This document shows positions 8,568 through 15,960 of a DNA stretch of 64,000 nucleotides, piece after piece. The DNA comes from Nitrospirota bacterium. GTDB taxonomy: Bacteria > JACPQY01. Made by a program: the position numbers and the translations under genes. The stretch is taken from NCBI GenBank assembly GCA_016180645.1, contig JACPAV010000018.1:57035-121034 (forward strand), given 5' to 3'. Below the pieces are notes generated by a model, which was given only the letters and a program-made list of their open reading frames with translations, searched no databases and was not told the DNA's origin. The number at the start of each line of letters is the position of its first letter. Positions within the stretch are counted from its first letter, which is position 1.

Positions 8568-9610
8568 AAGACGTCAGCGAGAAATTTGAGACGTTGCGCA
8601 CCGCGAAGGCCCAGGCCCAGATCCGCGTGGGGGCCGGGACGCCCGCACTCATGGCCGCGGGGAAATTGCCCAAGGGGGACCCGCTCCCTGTCGCTCGGGT
8701 CGCGGCAGTGATGGCCGCGAAGCGCACCTCGGAAATCATCCCCTACTGTCACCCGATCCCCATCGATCACGTCGACGTGCAAATGACGAGCCTCGATCAT
8801 TGGCTGATCGTCACCGCCGAGGTGAAGGCCATTGCGAAGACGGGCGTCGAGATGGAGGCGCTGACCGCGGCCGGCGTGGCCGCTCTCACGGTGTACGACA
8901 TGCTGAAACCGGTCGACAACGAACTCGTTATCGAGTCCATTCGACTCGTCGAGAAAACCGGAGGAAAGTCCGATTTCGCGGAGGCGGTGGCGTCGCCCCT
9001 CAGGGTGGCGGTCCTGGTCCTCTCCGATTCCGTCCACTCCGGCGCCAAAGAGGACAAGGCCGGAAAAGCCATCGTGGAAGCCCTCCAATCGCAACCGGTC
9101 AAAGTCGAGAAATACGAGATCCTGCCGGATGAGACGGCCCAAATCCGCGAGGCCCTGGTGCGCTACTCGGATGAATACAAGATGGACATGGTCATCACAA
9201 CAGGCGGAACGGGCCTCAGCCCGCGGGACGTGACGGTCGATGCCGCGCGGGCGGTGATCCGGCGCGAGATCCCCGGCGTCATGGAGGCGGCGCGGAGCTA
9301 CGGTCAGCGACGCACTCCGTACGCCATGCTTTCGCGCGGTATTGCAGGCTTCCGGAACGGGACGCTCATCGTCACCCTCCCCGGCAGCTCGCGTGGGGCC
9401 AAAGAATCCATGCAGGCGCTCTTTCCTGCGCTCCTCCACGTGTTCCGCATTGCGCGCCACAATCCGCAGCACGACGCCGGGACCCCACCTGCAATCCACT
9501 CGTCGTCCCGGTGCCGATCCTCATACCCTTCCGATCACCGTCCCCGGAGGGGGCCGAAGCGAACCGAAGGGGGCGACGCCGGAAGAAAAAAGAAGAAACC
9601 CTTGGAATGA
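8564..9610 (+). CDS. moaCB: MoaC-MogA fusion protein
   Basis: Two cofactor enzymes are joined in one 348-residue chain. Residues 1 to about 145 are MoaC, cyclic pyranopterin monophosphate synthase, with TSEIIPYCHPIPIDH, KTGVEMEALTA and the KTGGKSDF end. Residues from about 146 are MogA/MoaB-type molybdopterin adenylyltransferase, with LVLSDS, ITTGGTGLSPRDVT and LPGSSRGAKE. MoaC acts directly after MoaA, and the MogA part activates molybdopterin for Mo insertion by MoeA. The start is GTG, overlapping the moaE stop. A basic, low-complexity tail of about 45 residues follows the MogA fold and is not part of either family. The stop overlaps the next ATG (ATGA). Confidence 0.92.
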   Translation: MKDVSEKFETLRTAKAQAQIRVGAGTPALMAAGKLPKGDPLPVARVAAVMAAKRTSEIIPYCHPIPIDHVDVQMTSLDHWLIVTAEVKAIAKTGVEMEALTAAGVAALTVYDMLKPVDNELVIESIRLVEKTGGKSDFAEAVASPLRVAVLVLSDSVHSGAKEDKAGKAIVEALQSQPVKVEKYEILPDETAQIREALVRYSDEYKMDMVITTGGTGLSPRDVTVDAARAVIRREIPGVMEAARSYGQRRTPYAMLSRGIAGFRNGTLIVTLPGSSRGAKESMQALFPALLHVFRIARHNPQHDAGTPPAIHSSSRCRSSYPSDHRPRRGPKRTEGGDAGRKKKKPLE

Positions 9611-10371
9611 CAGACTTCCCCCTCTGGCTCATCCCCGGATTTTTCGCCGCGGGGGCGCTCTACGGCTCGGTAGGACACGGGGGCGCCACGGCCTACCTCG
9701 CCCTGATGTCTCTCGCGGGAATCCTGACGCCCGGACTGATCCCGTTCGTGCTTGTCGTGAATGTCGCGGTCGCCATCGGATCTTTCATCCGATATGCAAA
9801 GCAGGGACTTCTCCCATGGAAGATCCTCGCCGCGTTCGCGGCAACGTCCGTACCGGCGGCCTTCCTGGGTGGCGCCGTTCCGCTGCGTGGTACGACCACC
9901 TCCATCCTTCTCTCACTGAGTCTGCTCGCCGCAGGGCTAAGATTCCTGCTGCTGGCGAGTCCCCATTCGGCCACACCCGCATCCCTCAGGCCCAGGCCCT
10001 CGCTTGCGGTCACTCTCCCCGCAGGGGCCTTTCTTGGATTTCTATCCGGTGCGGTGGGCATCGGAGGCGGCGTGTTCCTCAGTCCCCTTCTCATCCTGGC
10101 TCGATGGGCCGACCCGAAAGCGACCGCGGCCATCTCCAGCGGTTTCATCGTTCTCAATTCACTCTCCGGGCTGGTGGCGCGTCACGCGGACTTCGCCGCC
10201 GCATCCTCCTGGCCCTGGCCGCTCCTGGTGGCCGGGTTCCTCGGCGGATCGTTCGGAGGCTGGGCCGGGGCGCAGAAACTTTCACGTGCCGCCTTGGTGA
10301 GGGTATTGGGAGCCGTTCTCGTCGTGGCTGCCCTGAAGCACGGGTTGGACACCCTCGCCCGAGTCTCCTGA
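9607..10371 (+). CDS. TauE/SafE-family membrane permease
   Basis: This 254-residue, almost wholly hydrophobic protein has about eight predicted membrane helices in two similar halves. Each half carries a Gly-rich motif: ALYGSVGHGGATAY near residue 18 and GFLSGAVGIGGGVFLSP near 140, the hallmark of TauE/SafE proteins. The family moves organosulfur or other small anions. Its place inside the cofactor block, with ATGA overlap to moaC-mogA and a 9-base gap to moeA, suggests an anion linked to the pathway (molybdate, sulfite or another sulfur species). That substrate is inference. An in-frame upstream ATG would add 32 polar residues from the MoaC-MogA tail and was rejected. Confidence 0.82.
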   Translation: MTDFPLWLIPGFFAAGALYGSVGHGGATAYLALMSLAGILTPGLIPFVLVVNVAVAIGSFIRYAKQGLLPWKILAAFAATSVPAAFLGGAVPLRGTTTSILLSLSLLAAGLRFLLLASPHSATPASLRPRPSLAVTLPAGAFLGFLSGAVGIGGGVFLSPLLILARWADPKATAAISSGFIVLNSLSGLVARHADFAAASSWPWPLLVAGFLGGSFGGWAGAQKLSRAALVRVLGAVLVVAALKHGLDTLARVS

Positions 10372-10380
10372 AGCACCCCC

Positions 10381-11703
10381 ATGGGAAAACAGGGTTTTCT
10401 GATCTCCGTGGATGAAGCCCGAAGAAAAGTTCTTGACCGCGCCCTCCCCCTGCCCCCTACGGCCATGGCGCTTGAAGACGCGCTCGGACATGTTCTTGCG
10501 GAAGAGATCTCGGCTACCACGGACATGCCGCCGTTCGACGCGTCGGCGATGGATGGTTTCGCCCTCCGCTCGGAGGACACCAAGCGGGCCGGAGCCGAAA
10601 CGCCGGTTTCGCTCAGCGTGCAGGGTGTTATCCGGGCGGGAGACGCCTCGGCGCTGGCGTTGGCACGCTCGGCCGCCATCCGAATCATGACGGGGGCCGT
10701 GGTCCCCCCCCTTGCGGACGCCGTGGTTGAAAAGGAAGCGGTGGAGGAACATGACGGACGCATTCTCCTGCGCGCACCGGTCCCTCCGGCAAACCACATT
10801 CGTCGGCGCGGATCCGATGTCCCGTGCGGGAGGAGACTTCTGGCGCCGGGCCACGTGCTGGACGCGCCCTCGTTGTTCCTCGCCGCGGCGTCGGGGAGAA
10901 GCCGCTTGACCGTAGGTCGTCGGCCTCGCGTGAGCATGATCGTGACCGGTGACGAGCTGGTGCCGTTCTCCGAGACACCGGGAGCGGCCCAGATCCGCGA
11001 CGTCAATTCACCGCTCATCGGCGCCTTCCTCCGGGAGATGGGAATCGATCCGGAGCCGGGCTCGGTGGTGAGAGATTCGGCCGATGATCTGGCGGTGGTC
11101 CTGGGTCGCTCCATCCGGCAGAGCGAGGTCGTCATCCTCTCCGGAGGAGTATCGGCGGGTGACTACGATGTCGTTCGCGAAGTCCTGAAGCGCGTCGGCG
11201 CGCAGGAGCTTTTCGCCGGCGTGTCTCAAAAGCCGGGAAAACCGATGACCTTTGCCGTAGCCGATTCCAAATTGATTTTCGGCCTTCCCGGAAACCCGAT
11301 CGCGGTCCTGGTCTGCCTCTACGAATACGTGCGGCCCGCGGTTCAACGCATGATGGGATTTCCAGAGGGAAACTGGTTCCTGCAAGAGTCACCCGCGAGA
11401 ATCACCGAGAGCATCACGAAAAAGGCCGGACGAACGCACTTCCTTCGAGCGTGTGTCGAACAATCAGAGAACGGTCTTGTCGCCGAGATTCTTGAAGGAC
11501 AGGAATCCTACCAAGTCTCCAATCTGGCCCGGGCCAACGCATGGGTCGTGTTGGATGCGGATCTTCGCGCGGTCACGAAGGGTTCGCTCGTTCGGGCACA
11601 CCTTCTGCCTGGGGCGCGGCTCCGGTCCATCGCCGTGGAGGCGGGAAAACTCCGGGGACGGGACATGGGCCGGCTTCATCCCGCGGGAGGGGAGATCGCA
11701 TGA
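10381..11703 (+). CDS. moeA: Molybdopterin molybdenumtransferase MoeA
   Basis: MoeA inserts molybdate into adenylylated molybdopterin, the last step before MobA. The 440-residue protein has the expected blocks MPPFDASAMDGFAL near residue 50, IMTGAVVPP near 100, LSGGVSAGDYDVV near 255 and GLPGNPIAVLV near 300, followed by the C-terminal domain IV. It lies 9 bases after the permease gene and overlaps the next gene by ATGA, so it is part of one transcription unit. Confidence 0.92.
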   Translation: MGKQGFLISVDEARRKVLDRALPLPPTAMALEDALGHVLAEEISATTDMPPFDASAMDGFALRSEDTKRAGAETPVSLSVQGVIRAGDASALALARSAAIRIMTGAVVPPLADAVVEKEAVEEHDGRILLRAPVPPANHIRRRGSDVPCGRRLLAPGHVLDAPSLFLAAASGRSRLTVGRRPRVSMIVTGDELVPFSETPGAAQIRDVNSPLIGAFLREMGIDPEPGSVVRDSADDLAVVLGRSIRQSEVVILSGGVSAGDYDVVREVLKRVGAQELFAGVSQKPGKPMTFAVADSKLIFGLPGNPIAVLVCLYEYVRPAVQRMMGFPEGNWFLQESPARITESITKKAGRTHFLRACVEQSENGLVAEILEGQESYQVSNLARANAWVVLDADLRAVTKGSLVRAHLLPGARLRSIAVEAGKLRGRDMGRLHPAGGEIA

Positions 11704-12545
11704 ATCCCGCCAGACGATCGCGCGGTAGATTGGAAGCGGTCGCGATCACCTCTCCAACTCCTCCTCCCGCCGGCGGACCCCTTCGGCACGCCGCGAATCC
11801 TACACCGCACGGTTCCTCCTTCGCCCGGTCGCCCGTCATGGCCGCCATCTGCCGGGAGGCGAGGCGAATTGCCGTGCACCCGGAGCCCGTGCTCATCTTG
11901 GGCGAAACGGGAGTGGGCAAAAGTACGCTGGCTCGATACATTCATTCAGAGTCCGGGCGAATGGCGGACCGCTTCCTCAGTTTCGATTGCGTCGGCTTGG
12001 AGGACGAGATCGTCAGGCGGGAACTCTTCGGGGAATGGAATGGCGATCGATGGGAAAAACAGGGACTCGCCTCTCAGGCCGGAAAGGGCAGCCTTTTCCT
12101 TAGCAACGTGGATGAACTTCCTCACAAGACACAAGGGGAGATCCTGCGGCTCATCGAAAAGGGAGAATTCTTTCCAATCCATTCGACCGAACCTCACCGG
12201 GCTGACCTAAGACTCATCAGCTCAGCGGGTCTCAGACTTACCGACAAAATCGAAGGAGATGGGTTTCGCGCCGATCTCTACTACTCGATGAGCACCTATA
12301 CTTTGCGGATACCCCCATTGAGAGAGCGGCGCGAGGAAATTCCGATCCTCGCCGGCTCCTTCGCACAGGAGGCCACCGGCAAGGACGTGCCGTTGGATGC
12401 AGAAGTCCTGGAATCGCTGATGCGATATCCCTGGCCTGGAAACATTCTCGAGCTCAGGAATACGATTTTTCAGGCCTCCGAACGGGCCGGCCACAACGCC
12501 CTCCGGGTTACTCACCTCCCCTCCTGGATCCTCCAGTCCGGGTAG
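11700..12545 (+). CDS. Degenerate sigma-54-type AAA+ protein
   Basis: The 281-residue protein resembles only the central AAA+ domain of sigma-54 activators. Walker A is intact (GETGVGKST near residue 70) and the conserved block FRADLYYSM...PPLRERREEIPIL is present. However, the GAFTGA loop that touches sigma-54 is absent; ELFGEWNGDRWEKQ stands in its place. The Walker B box reads GSLFLSNVDELP where the family has GTLFLDEIGELP, so both acidic residues are replaced. The second arginine-finger position (LYYR) is Ser. There is no receiver domain and no C-terminal helix-turn-helix. It therefore probably does not activate sigma-54 promoters and may be a nucleotide-binding regulator or chaperone. 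Translation is coupled to moeA (ATGA). Confidence 0.72.
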   Translation: MNPARRSRGRLEAVAITSPTPPPAGGPLRHAANPTPHGSSFARSPVMAAICREARRIAVHPEPVLILGETGVGKSTLARYIHSESGRMADRFLSFDCVGLEDEIVRRELFGEWNGDRWEKQGLASQAGKGSLFLSNVDELPHKTQGEILRLIEKGEFFPIHSTEPHRADLRLISSAGLRLTDKIEGDGFRADLYYSMSTYTLRIPPLRERREEIPILAGSFAQEATGKDVPLDAEVLESLMRYPWPGNILELRNTIFQASERAGHNALRVTHLPSWILQSG

Positions 12546-12612
12546 AATACAGAATAAACGGCGACCGTATACTCTATTTGAGAGTGGTTCGCACTGTCCC
12601 CGTTTGTTCGCG

Positions 12613-13170
12613 CTACTTGAAGAGTTCCCCCACGCTGACGGAAAAGCCGGGGACGAGGACCGCCCGAAGGGTGTCTCTGCGGGTGAAGCGCTTCGGAGGG
12701 GAATAGCCTGACTTGCCGAGCCGGAAAACATCCACGGCGCGCTTGGCGGGATCGACGATCCAATATTCCTTCACGCCGGCGCGAGCGTAGAGATCTTTCT
12801 TGAGCGATTGGTCCCTCTTGGCGGACCCCGGGGACAAGACCTCGACGATCAGGTCCGGCACTCCTCTGATGTTGGCCTTCGTGATGATCCGCGCGTTTTC
12901 CTTCGAAACATAGATGAGATCCGGTTGAACAACGTTTGTGTCCGACAAAACAACGTCCGTCGGAGCCACCAGAATCTCCCCTTGACCCGACCTCTCAAGA
13001 TGGTTCCCCATCAAACGTGCAAGCTTGACAATAATTCTTTGATGTTGCGTTTCCGGCGCTGGACTCATGTAGTGCTCCCCCTCAATGATTTCGTGACGAT
13101 TCCCATCCTCTGGGAACAGAAGGTAGTGATCGTAGGTCAGCTTTATTCTTCGAGCAGGCAGAATGCCCAT
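12613..13170 (-). CDS. Uma2-family (DUF820) restriction-endonuclease-like protein
   Basis: The 185-residue protein fits the Uma2 family, with a PD-(D/E)xK-like fold. It has the N-terminal LTYDHYLLFPEDGNRHEIIEG block, then QPDLIYVSKEN, PDLIVEVLSP and VKEYWIVDP; the acidic and Lys residues in the last three are the likely catalytic set. Function in the family is poorly known and many genomes carry several copies. I began at MGILPARR, because the 50 upstream codons of the open frame look non-coding. No partner gene is apparent. The 67 bases to the AAA+ gene hold nothing recognisable. Confidence 0.75.
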   Translation of the reverse strand: MGILPARRIKLTYDHYLLFPEDGNRHEIIEGEHYMSPAPETQHQRIIVKLARLMGNHLERSGQGEILVAPTDVVLSDTNVVQPDLIYVSKENARIITKANIRGVPDLIVEVLSPGSAKRDQSLKKDLYARAGVKEYWIVDPAKRAVDVFRLGKSGYSPPKRFTRRDTLRAVLVPGFSVSVGELFK

Positions 13171-13366
13171 ATCCCTAGTACCGCGTTGAGGAATGCAGGA
13201 AACAGATCCGGGCTTGGTCGCGGTGCGGTAGCCCCGCTCTCCTGTCGCAGATCCGAATAAAGGCGGGGCGTATGTACCATGTTGCCGGGAGCCACCCTGC
13301 CCCCAATCTGTTCCAAACATTGCGCAACATGGTGCTATCCGGATGCTACACCGGGCGGTTGCTCTG

Positions 13367-15127
13367 TCAAGGAGCGCGCGGTCCCGGCTCTGGACGATGA
13401 ATCATTTCCCAGTTCGCCTGCCCGGGGGCGTAGGTGGGATCGAGTTCAATCGCCCAGCGGATTCGGTTTTCCGCCTCCTTCGTCCGACCCTGGTGAAAAT
13501 AGAGGAGCCCCAGATTGTTGTGGGCCTGCACGTAGGCAGGGTTGATTTCAAGGACCCGCAGGTATTCCCTCTCGGCAGCCTCCACGTCGCCTTCCAGGTG
13601 GAGGAGTCGCCCGAAATTGTAGTGGCCGTCGGCGAACGCAGGTTCGATTTGAATCGCGATCTCGTAGTGGCTACGCGACTTCGCCCGGTCGAAATGAGCC
13701 GAAGACGGATTCTCATGGATCCGCGCGAGATTCATGTGGGCGATGTAGTCGTTTGGATTGAAGGCAATCAGCCTCTCGTAGAGATCGAAGGCGTCGTCCA
13801 CCTTCCCCCTGACCTGAAGGAGAACGGCGAAATTGTTGAGAGCGCGGGGACTGTCCGGGTAGGTTTTGAGGACATCCTTCCACACTTCGGCGGGATCGTT
13901 GATCATTCGGTTGCGCTGGACCGTCACCATCGAGAAAGCCGCGAGAGGCAGAATCATAGCCACGCGAAAAACATGCCTTGTGGGTCCGGAATTCCGTAAT
14001 ACCTTTGATATCAAAAGGGCGCTGAGAGAAAAGACCGCCATGCCCGCCGGATACAGGCGCCGTTCGACCAGGGCATCGACTGTCGGGAAGAAGGAACTCG
14101 TCGGCGCCAAAAGCGCGAAGAACAGGATACCGAAAAAGAGGGCGCATCGACCAACCGGGGTTCCGGTTCGGTCCCACCGCCACAAGGCCGCTCCGATCCC
14201 CGCGAGCGTGAGCACCCCAAGAATCTTGTCATCTACGGTCAGGGTGGACGGCTGAATGAAGTGATCGATCGCCAGGCCTGTGGGTACGAAAAGCATGCGA
14301 ATGTACTGAACGATGGCGAAGGGCTGGACCGACGTGTAGGCCCATCGCGACCAGGCGTTCTTGCCGCCGACCAAGTCGCCGATCCCGCCGAAGTATGCCC
14401 ACCTTCCCAAGACATATAGGGCGGCAATGGCGAAATACGGCAGCCACCTCCTCAATCTGCTTCTTTCCCGTCCACTCTCATGGTCCACACCGACCAAGAT
14501 ATCCTGAGCCAACAACACAAACGGAATGACCACGGCTGATTCCTTGGTCAACAGGACGAGAACGAAACAGAACGGAGCGAGGCGACTCCCGAATGAACCC
14601 GGAGAGTGCGCACGAGCATAGAGGACCAGCGTGAGCACGATGAGAAATGCGGAAAGCGTGTCCGATCGGCCGTAGGCATACATCACCGTCCCAAACATCA
14701 CGGGATGGCAGAGGAAATACGCCGCTGGAAAGGCGGCGAGTATTCGCCCGCCGTCCAATCCCATCCGCGAAAAAATGACCTGCAGATAGAGAAAGACGAG
14801 AAACGCCGTGCCCACGTGCGCCAGAACGTCGAACAGGTGATACCCAAGCGGGTCGAGCTTTCCGATGCGGTAGTTGAGCGCGTAGGTGAGGGAGACGAGT
14901 GGCCGTGATGGATCGTTCCTCGTGTAGACCGGATAAGGGCCATAAGGGTAGATCAGTTTCTTCGGAAGATCTTTCAGGCTCCGGATATCCAGGTTCTCAA
15001 CGATTCGGATTTGATCGTCGAGGATGAAGGGAGCGCGAAGACCCGGAAAGGCCAGCCCCAACCCGAGGGCAAGGAAACAGGTTAGAACCATTCCATTCGC
15101 CCATCGGGAACGCCAGACCGTACTCAT
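13367..15127 (-). CDS. TMTC-like multi-pass membrane protein with C-terminal TPR repeats
   Basis: The 586-residue protein starts with a hydrophobic segment and has about ten membrane helices up to residue ~400, then at least four TPR units (near residues 415-575; for example NFAVLLQVRGKVDDAFDLYE and NNLGLLYFHQGRTKEAENRI). The first outer loop carries FILDDQIRIVEN, a GT-C-like acidic motif, and RPLVSLTYALNY follows, as in the TMTC/DUF1736 O-mannosyltransferase group. It probably transfers a sugar from a polyprenyl carrier on the outer face of the membrane. Acceptor and sugar are unknown. The gene stands alone and is divergent from the next one (90-base gap). The 196 bases between it and the Uma2 gene hold no recognisable gene. 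Confidence 0.7.
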   Translation of the reverse strand: MSTVWRSRWANGMVLTCFLALGLGLAFPGLRAPFILDDQIRIVENLDIRSLKDLPKKLIYPYGPYPVYTRNDPSRPLVSLTYALNYRIGKLDPLGYHLFDVLAHVGTAFLVFLYLQVIFSRMGLDGGRILAAFPAAYFLCHPVMFGTVMYAYGRSDTLSAFLIVLTLVLYARAHSPGSFGSRLAPFCFVLVLLTKESAVVIPFVLLAQDILVGVDHESGRERSRLRRWLPYFAIAALYVLGRWAYFGGIGDLVGGKNAWSRWAYTSVQPFAIVQYIRMLFVPTGLAIDHFIQPSTLTVDDKILGVLTLAGIGAALWRWDRTGTPVGRCALFFGILFFALLAPTSSFFPTVDALVERRLYPAGMAVFSLSALLISKVLRNSGPTRHVFRVAMILPLAAFSMVTVQRNRMINDPAEVWKDVLKTYPDSPRALNNFAVLLQVRGKVDDAFDLYERLIAFNPNDYIAHMNLARIHENPSSAHFDRAKSRSHYEIAIQIEPAFADGHYNFGRLLHLEGDVEAAEREYLRVLEINPAYVQAHNNLGLLYFHQGRTKEAENRIRWAIELDPTYAPGQANWEMIHRPEPGPRAP

Positions 15128-15217
15128 GCGAGGAGCCGGGATCTTACCACGTCGGACACACCACTGGTCGAAATCGAACCTCTATGGTAAACCATCCCTT
15201 GAGAAACGAGGTGCAAG

Positions 15218-15802
15218 ATGGCGATTCAAGACTTCCTGGGGAAAGAAAAGATCGACATGAAGGGATTGGCGGCCTACCTGGACGGGTTGGACCACCCCAC
15301 GAGGCTGCGCGAGGTGAGAACCCTGACGGCGAAGCAACAGGCCGCCCTTTTTGAGGCGGCGAAAGGGTTTCGTCCGCTGAGCTTGGACGATTTCGTGCCC
15401 AAGAACATTCCCCCCCTCAAACCGGTCATCCATCACGGGAAAAATTCGCTCCCCTTCTTCACCCATTTCCAGAAGCCCATGTGCCGGCCCGACTCCACAA
15501 CCACCCCACCCTCATTGTGGGGTTACAACGAGCAACTGCTCAAGCCCGTCACCGGTCCGGGTTACTTCATGACGAAGCCGGCCGAGGCGGGCGAGGTCGT
15601 CATTGACTATCTGTCCGTTCCTTCCGGAAAGCCTTCCGGTTGGCCGGAAATCCTGCCGAATTCAGCCGGCCTGAGCCGTTTTGTCTACTATCAAACGAGG
15701 GACTTCATGCGGGGAGTGAGCAAGCACGTTTCCATCGGGCGAGCCACGCGGAACGGCAAACCGATGAACAACTGGTTTGTCCTCTGCCGCGAAGACGCCT
15801 AG
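15218..15802 (+). CDS. Conserved-looking hypothetical protein
   Basis: I do not recognise this 194-residue soluble protein. It begins MAIQDFLGKEKIDMKGLAAY, has no membrane segment or signal peptide, and contains a central Pro/Tyr/Phe-rich part (HFQKPMCRPDSTTTPPSLWG) and a C-terminal YQTRDFMRGVSKHVSIGRAT segment. The lack of stop codons, normal codon use and compact length make it a real gene. No cofactor motif is visible. It is followed directly by a palindromic repeat, which begins within about ten bases of the stop and may act as its terminator. Confidence 0.6.
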   Translation: MAIQDFLGKEKIDMKGLAAYLDGLDHPTRLREVRTLTAKQQAALFEAAKGFRPLSLDDFVPKNIPPLKPVIHHGKNSLPFFTHFQKPMCRPDSTTTPPSLWGYNEQLLKPVTGPGYFMTKPAEAGEVVIDYLSVPSGKPSGWPEILPNSAGLSRFVYYQTRDFMRGVSKHVSIGRATRNGKPMNNWFVLCREDA

Positions 15803-15808
15803 GGGTTT

Positions 15809-15916
15809 TAGGAGCCTCTAACAGAATGCCGATTCGTAGGGGAGCATCTTCAGTTGCTCCCTCTTGTCGGGAGGGTCTGAAGACCCTCCCCTACGCATTC
15901 TATTGGAGGTTCTAGG
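15809..15916 (+). repeat. Nested-palindrome element, copy 1 (orientation opposite to copies 2 and 3)
   Basis: This ~108-base non-coding element has imperfect terminal inverted repeats (AGCCTCTAACAGAATGC at left, a diverged partner GCATTCTATTGGAGGTTCT at right). It contains two inner hairpins: GGGAGCATCTTCAGTTGCTCCC and GGGAGGGTCTGAAGACCCTCCC. The asymmetric marker GATTCG lies at the left end here but at the right (as CGAATC) in the other copies, so this copy is inverted. Its outer stem has more mismatches than the others, so it is probably the oldest copy. Confidence 0.9.
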
Positions 15917-15960
15917 AAACCAATTCGCATCCGGAACGTCGGGCGCCCGGCGGTCGAAGT

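Noticed and set aside
9342-10415. 357-codon frame overlapping mogA and the TauE/SafE gene
   Set aside because: Both overlapped genes are well supported, and the translation is Pro/Arg/Ser-rich without motifs.
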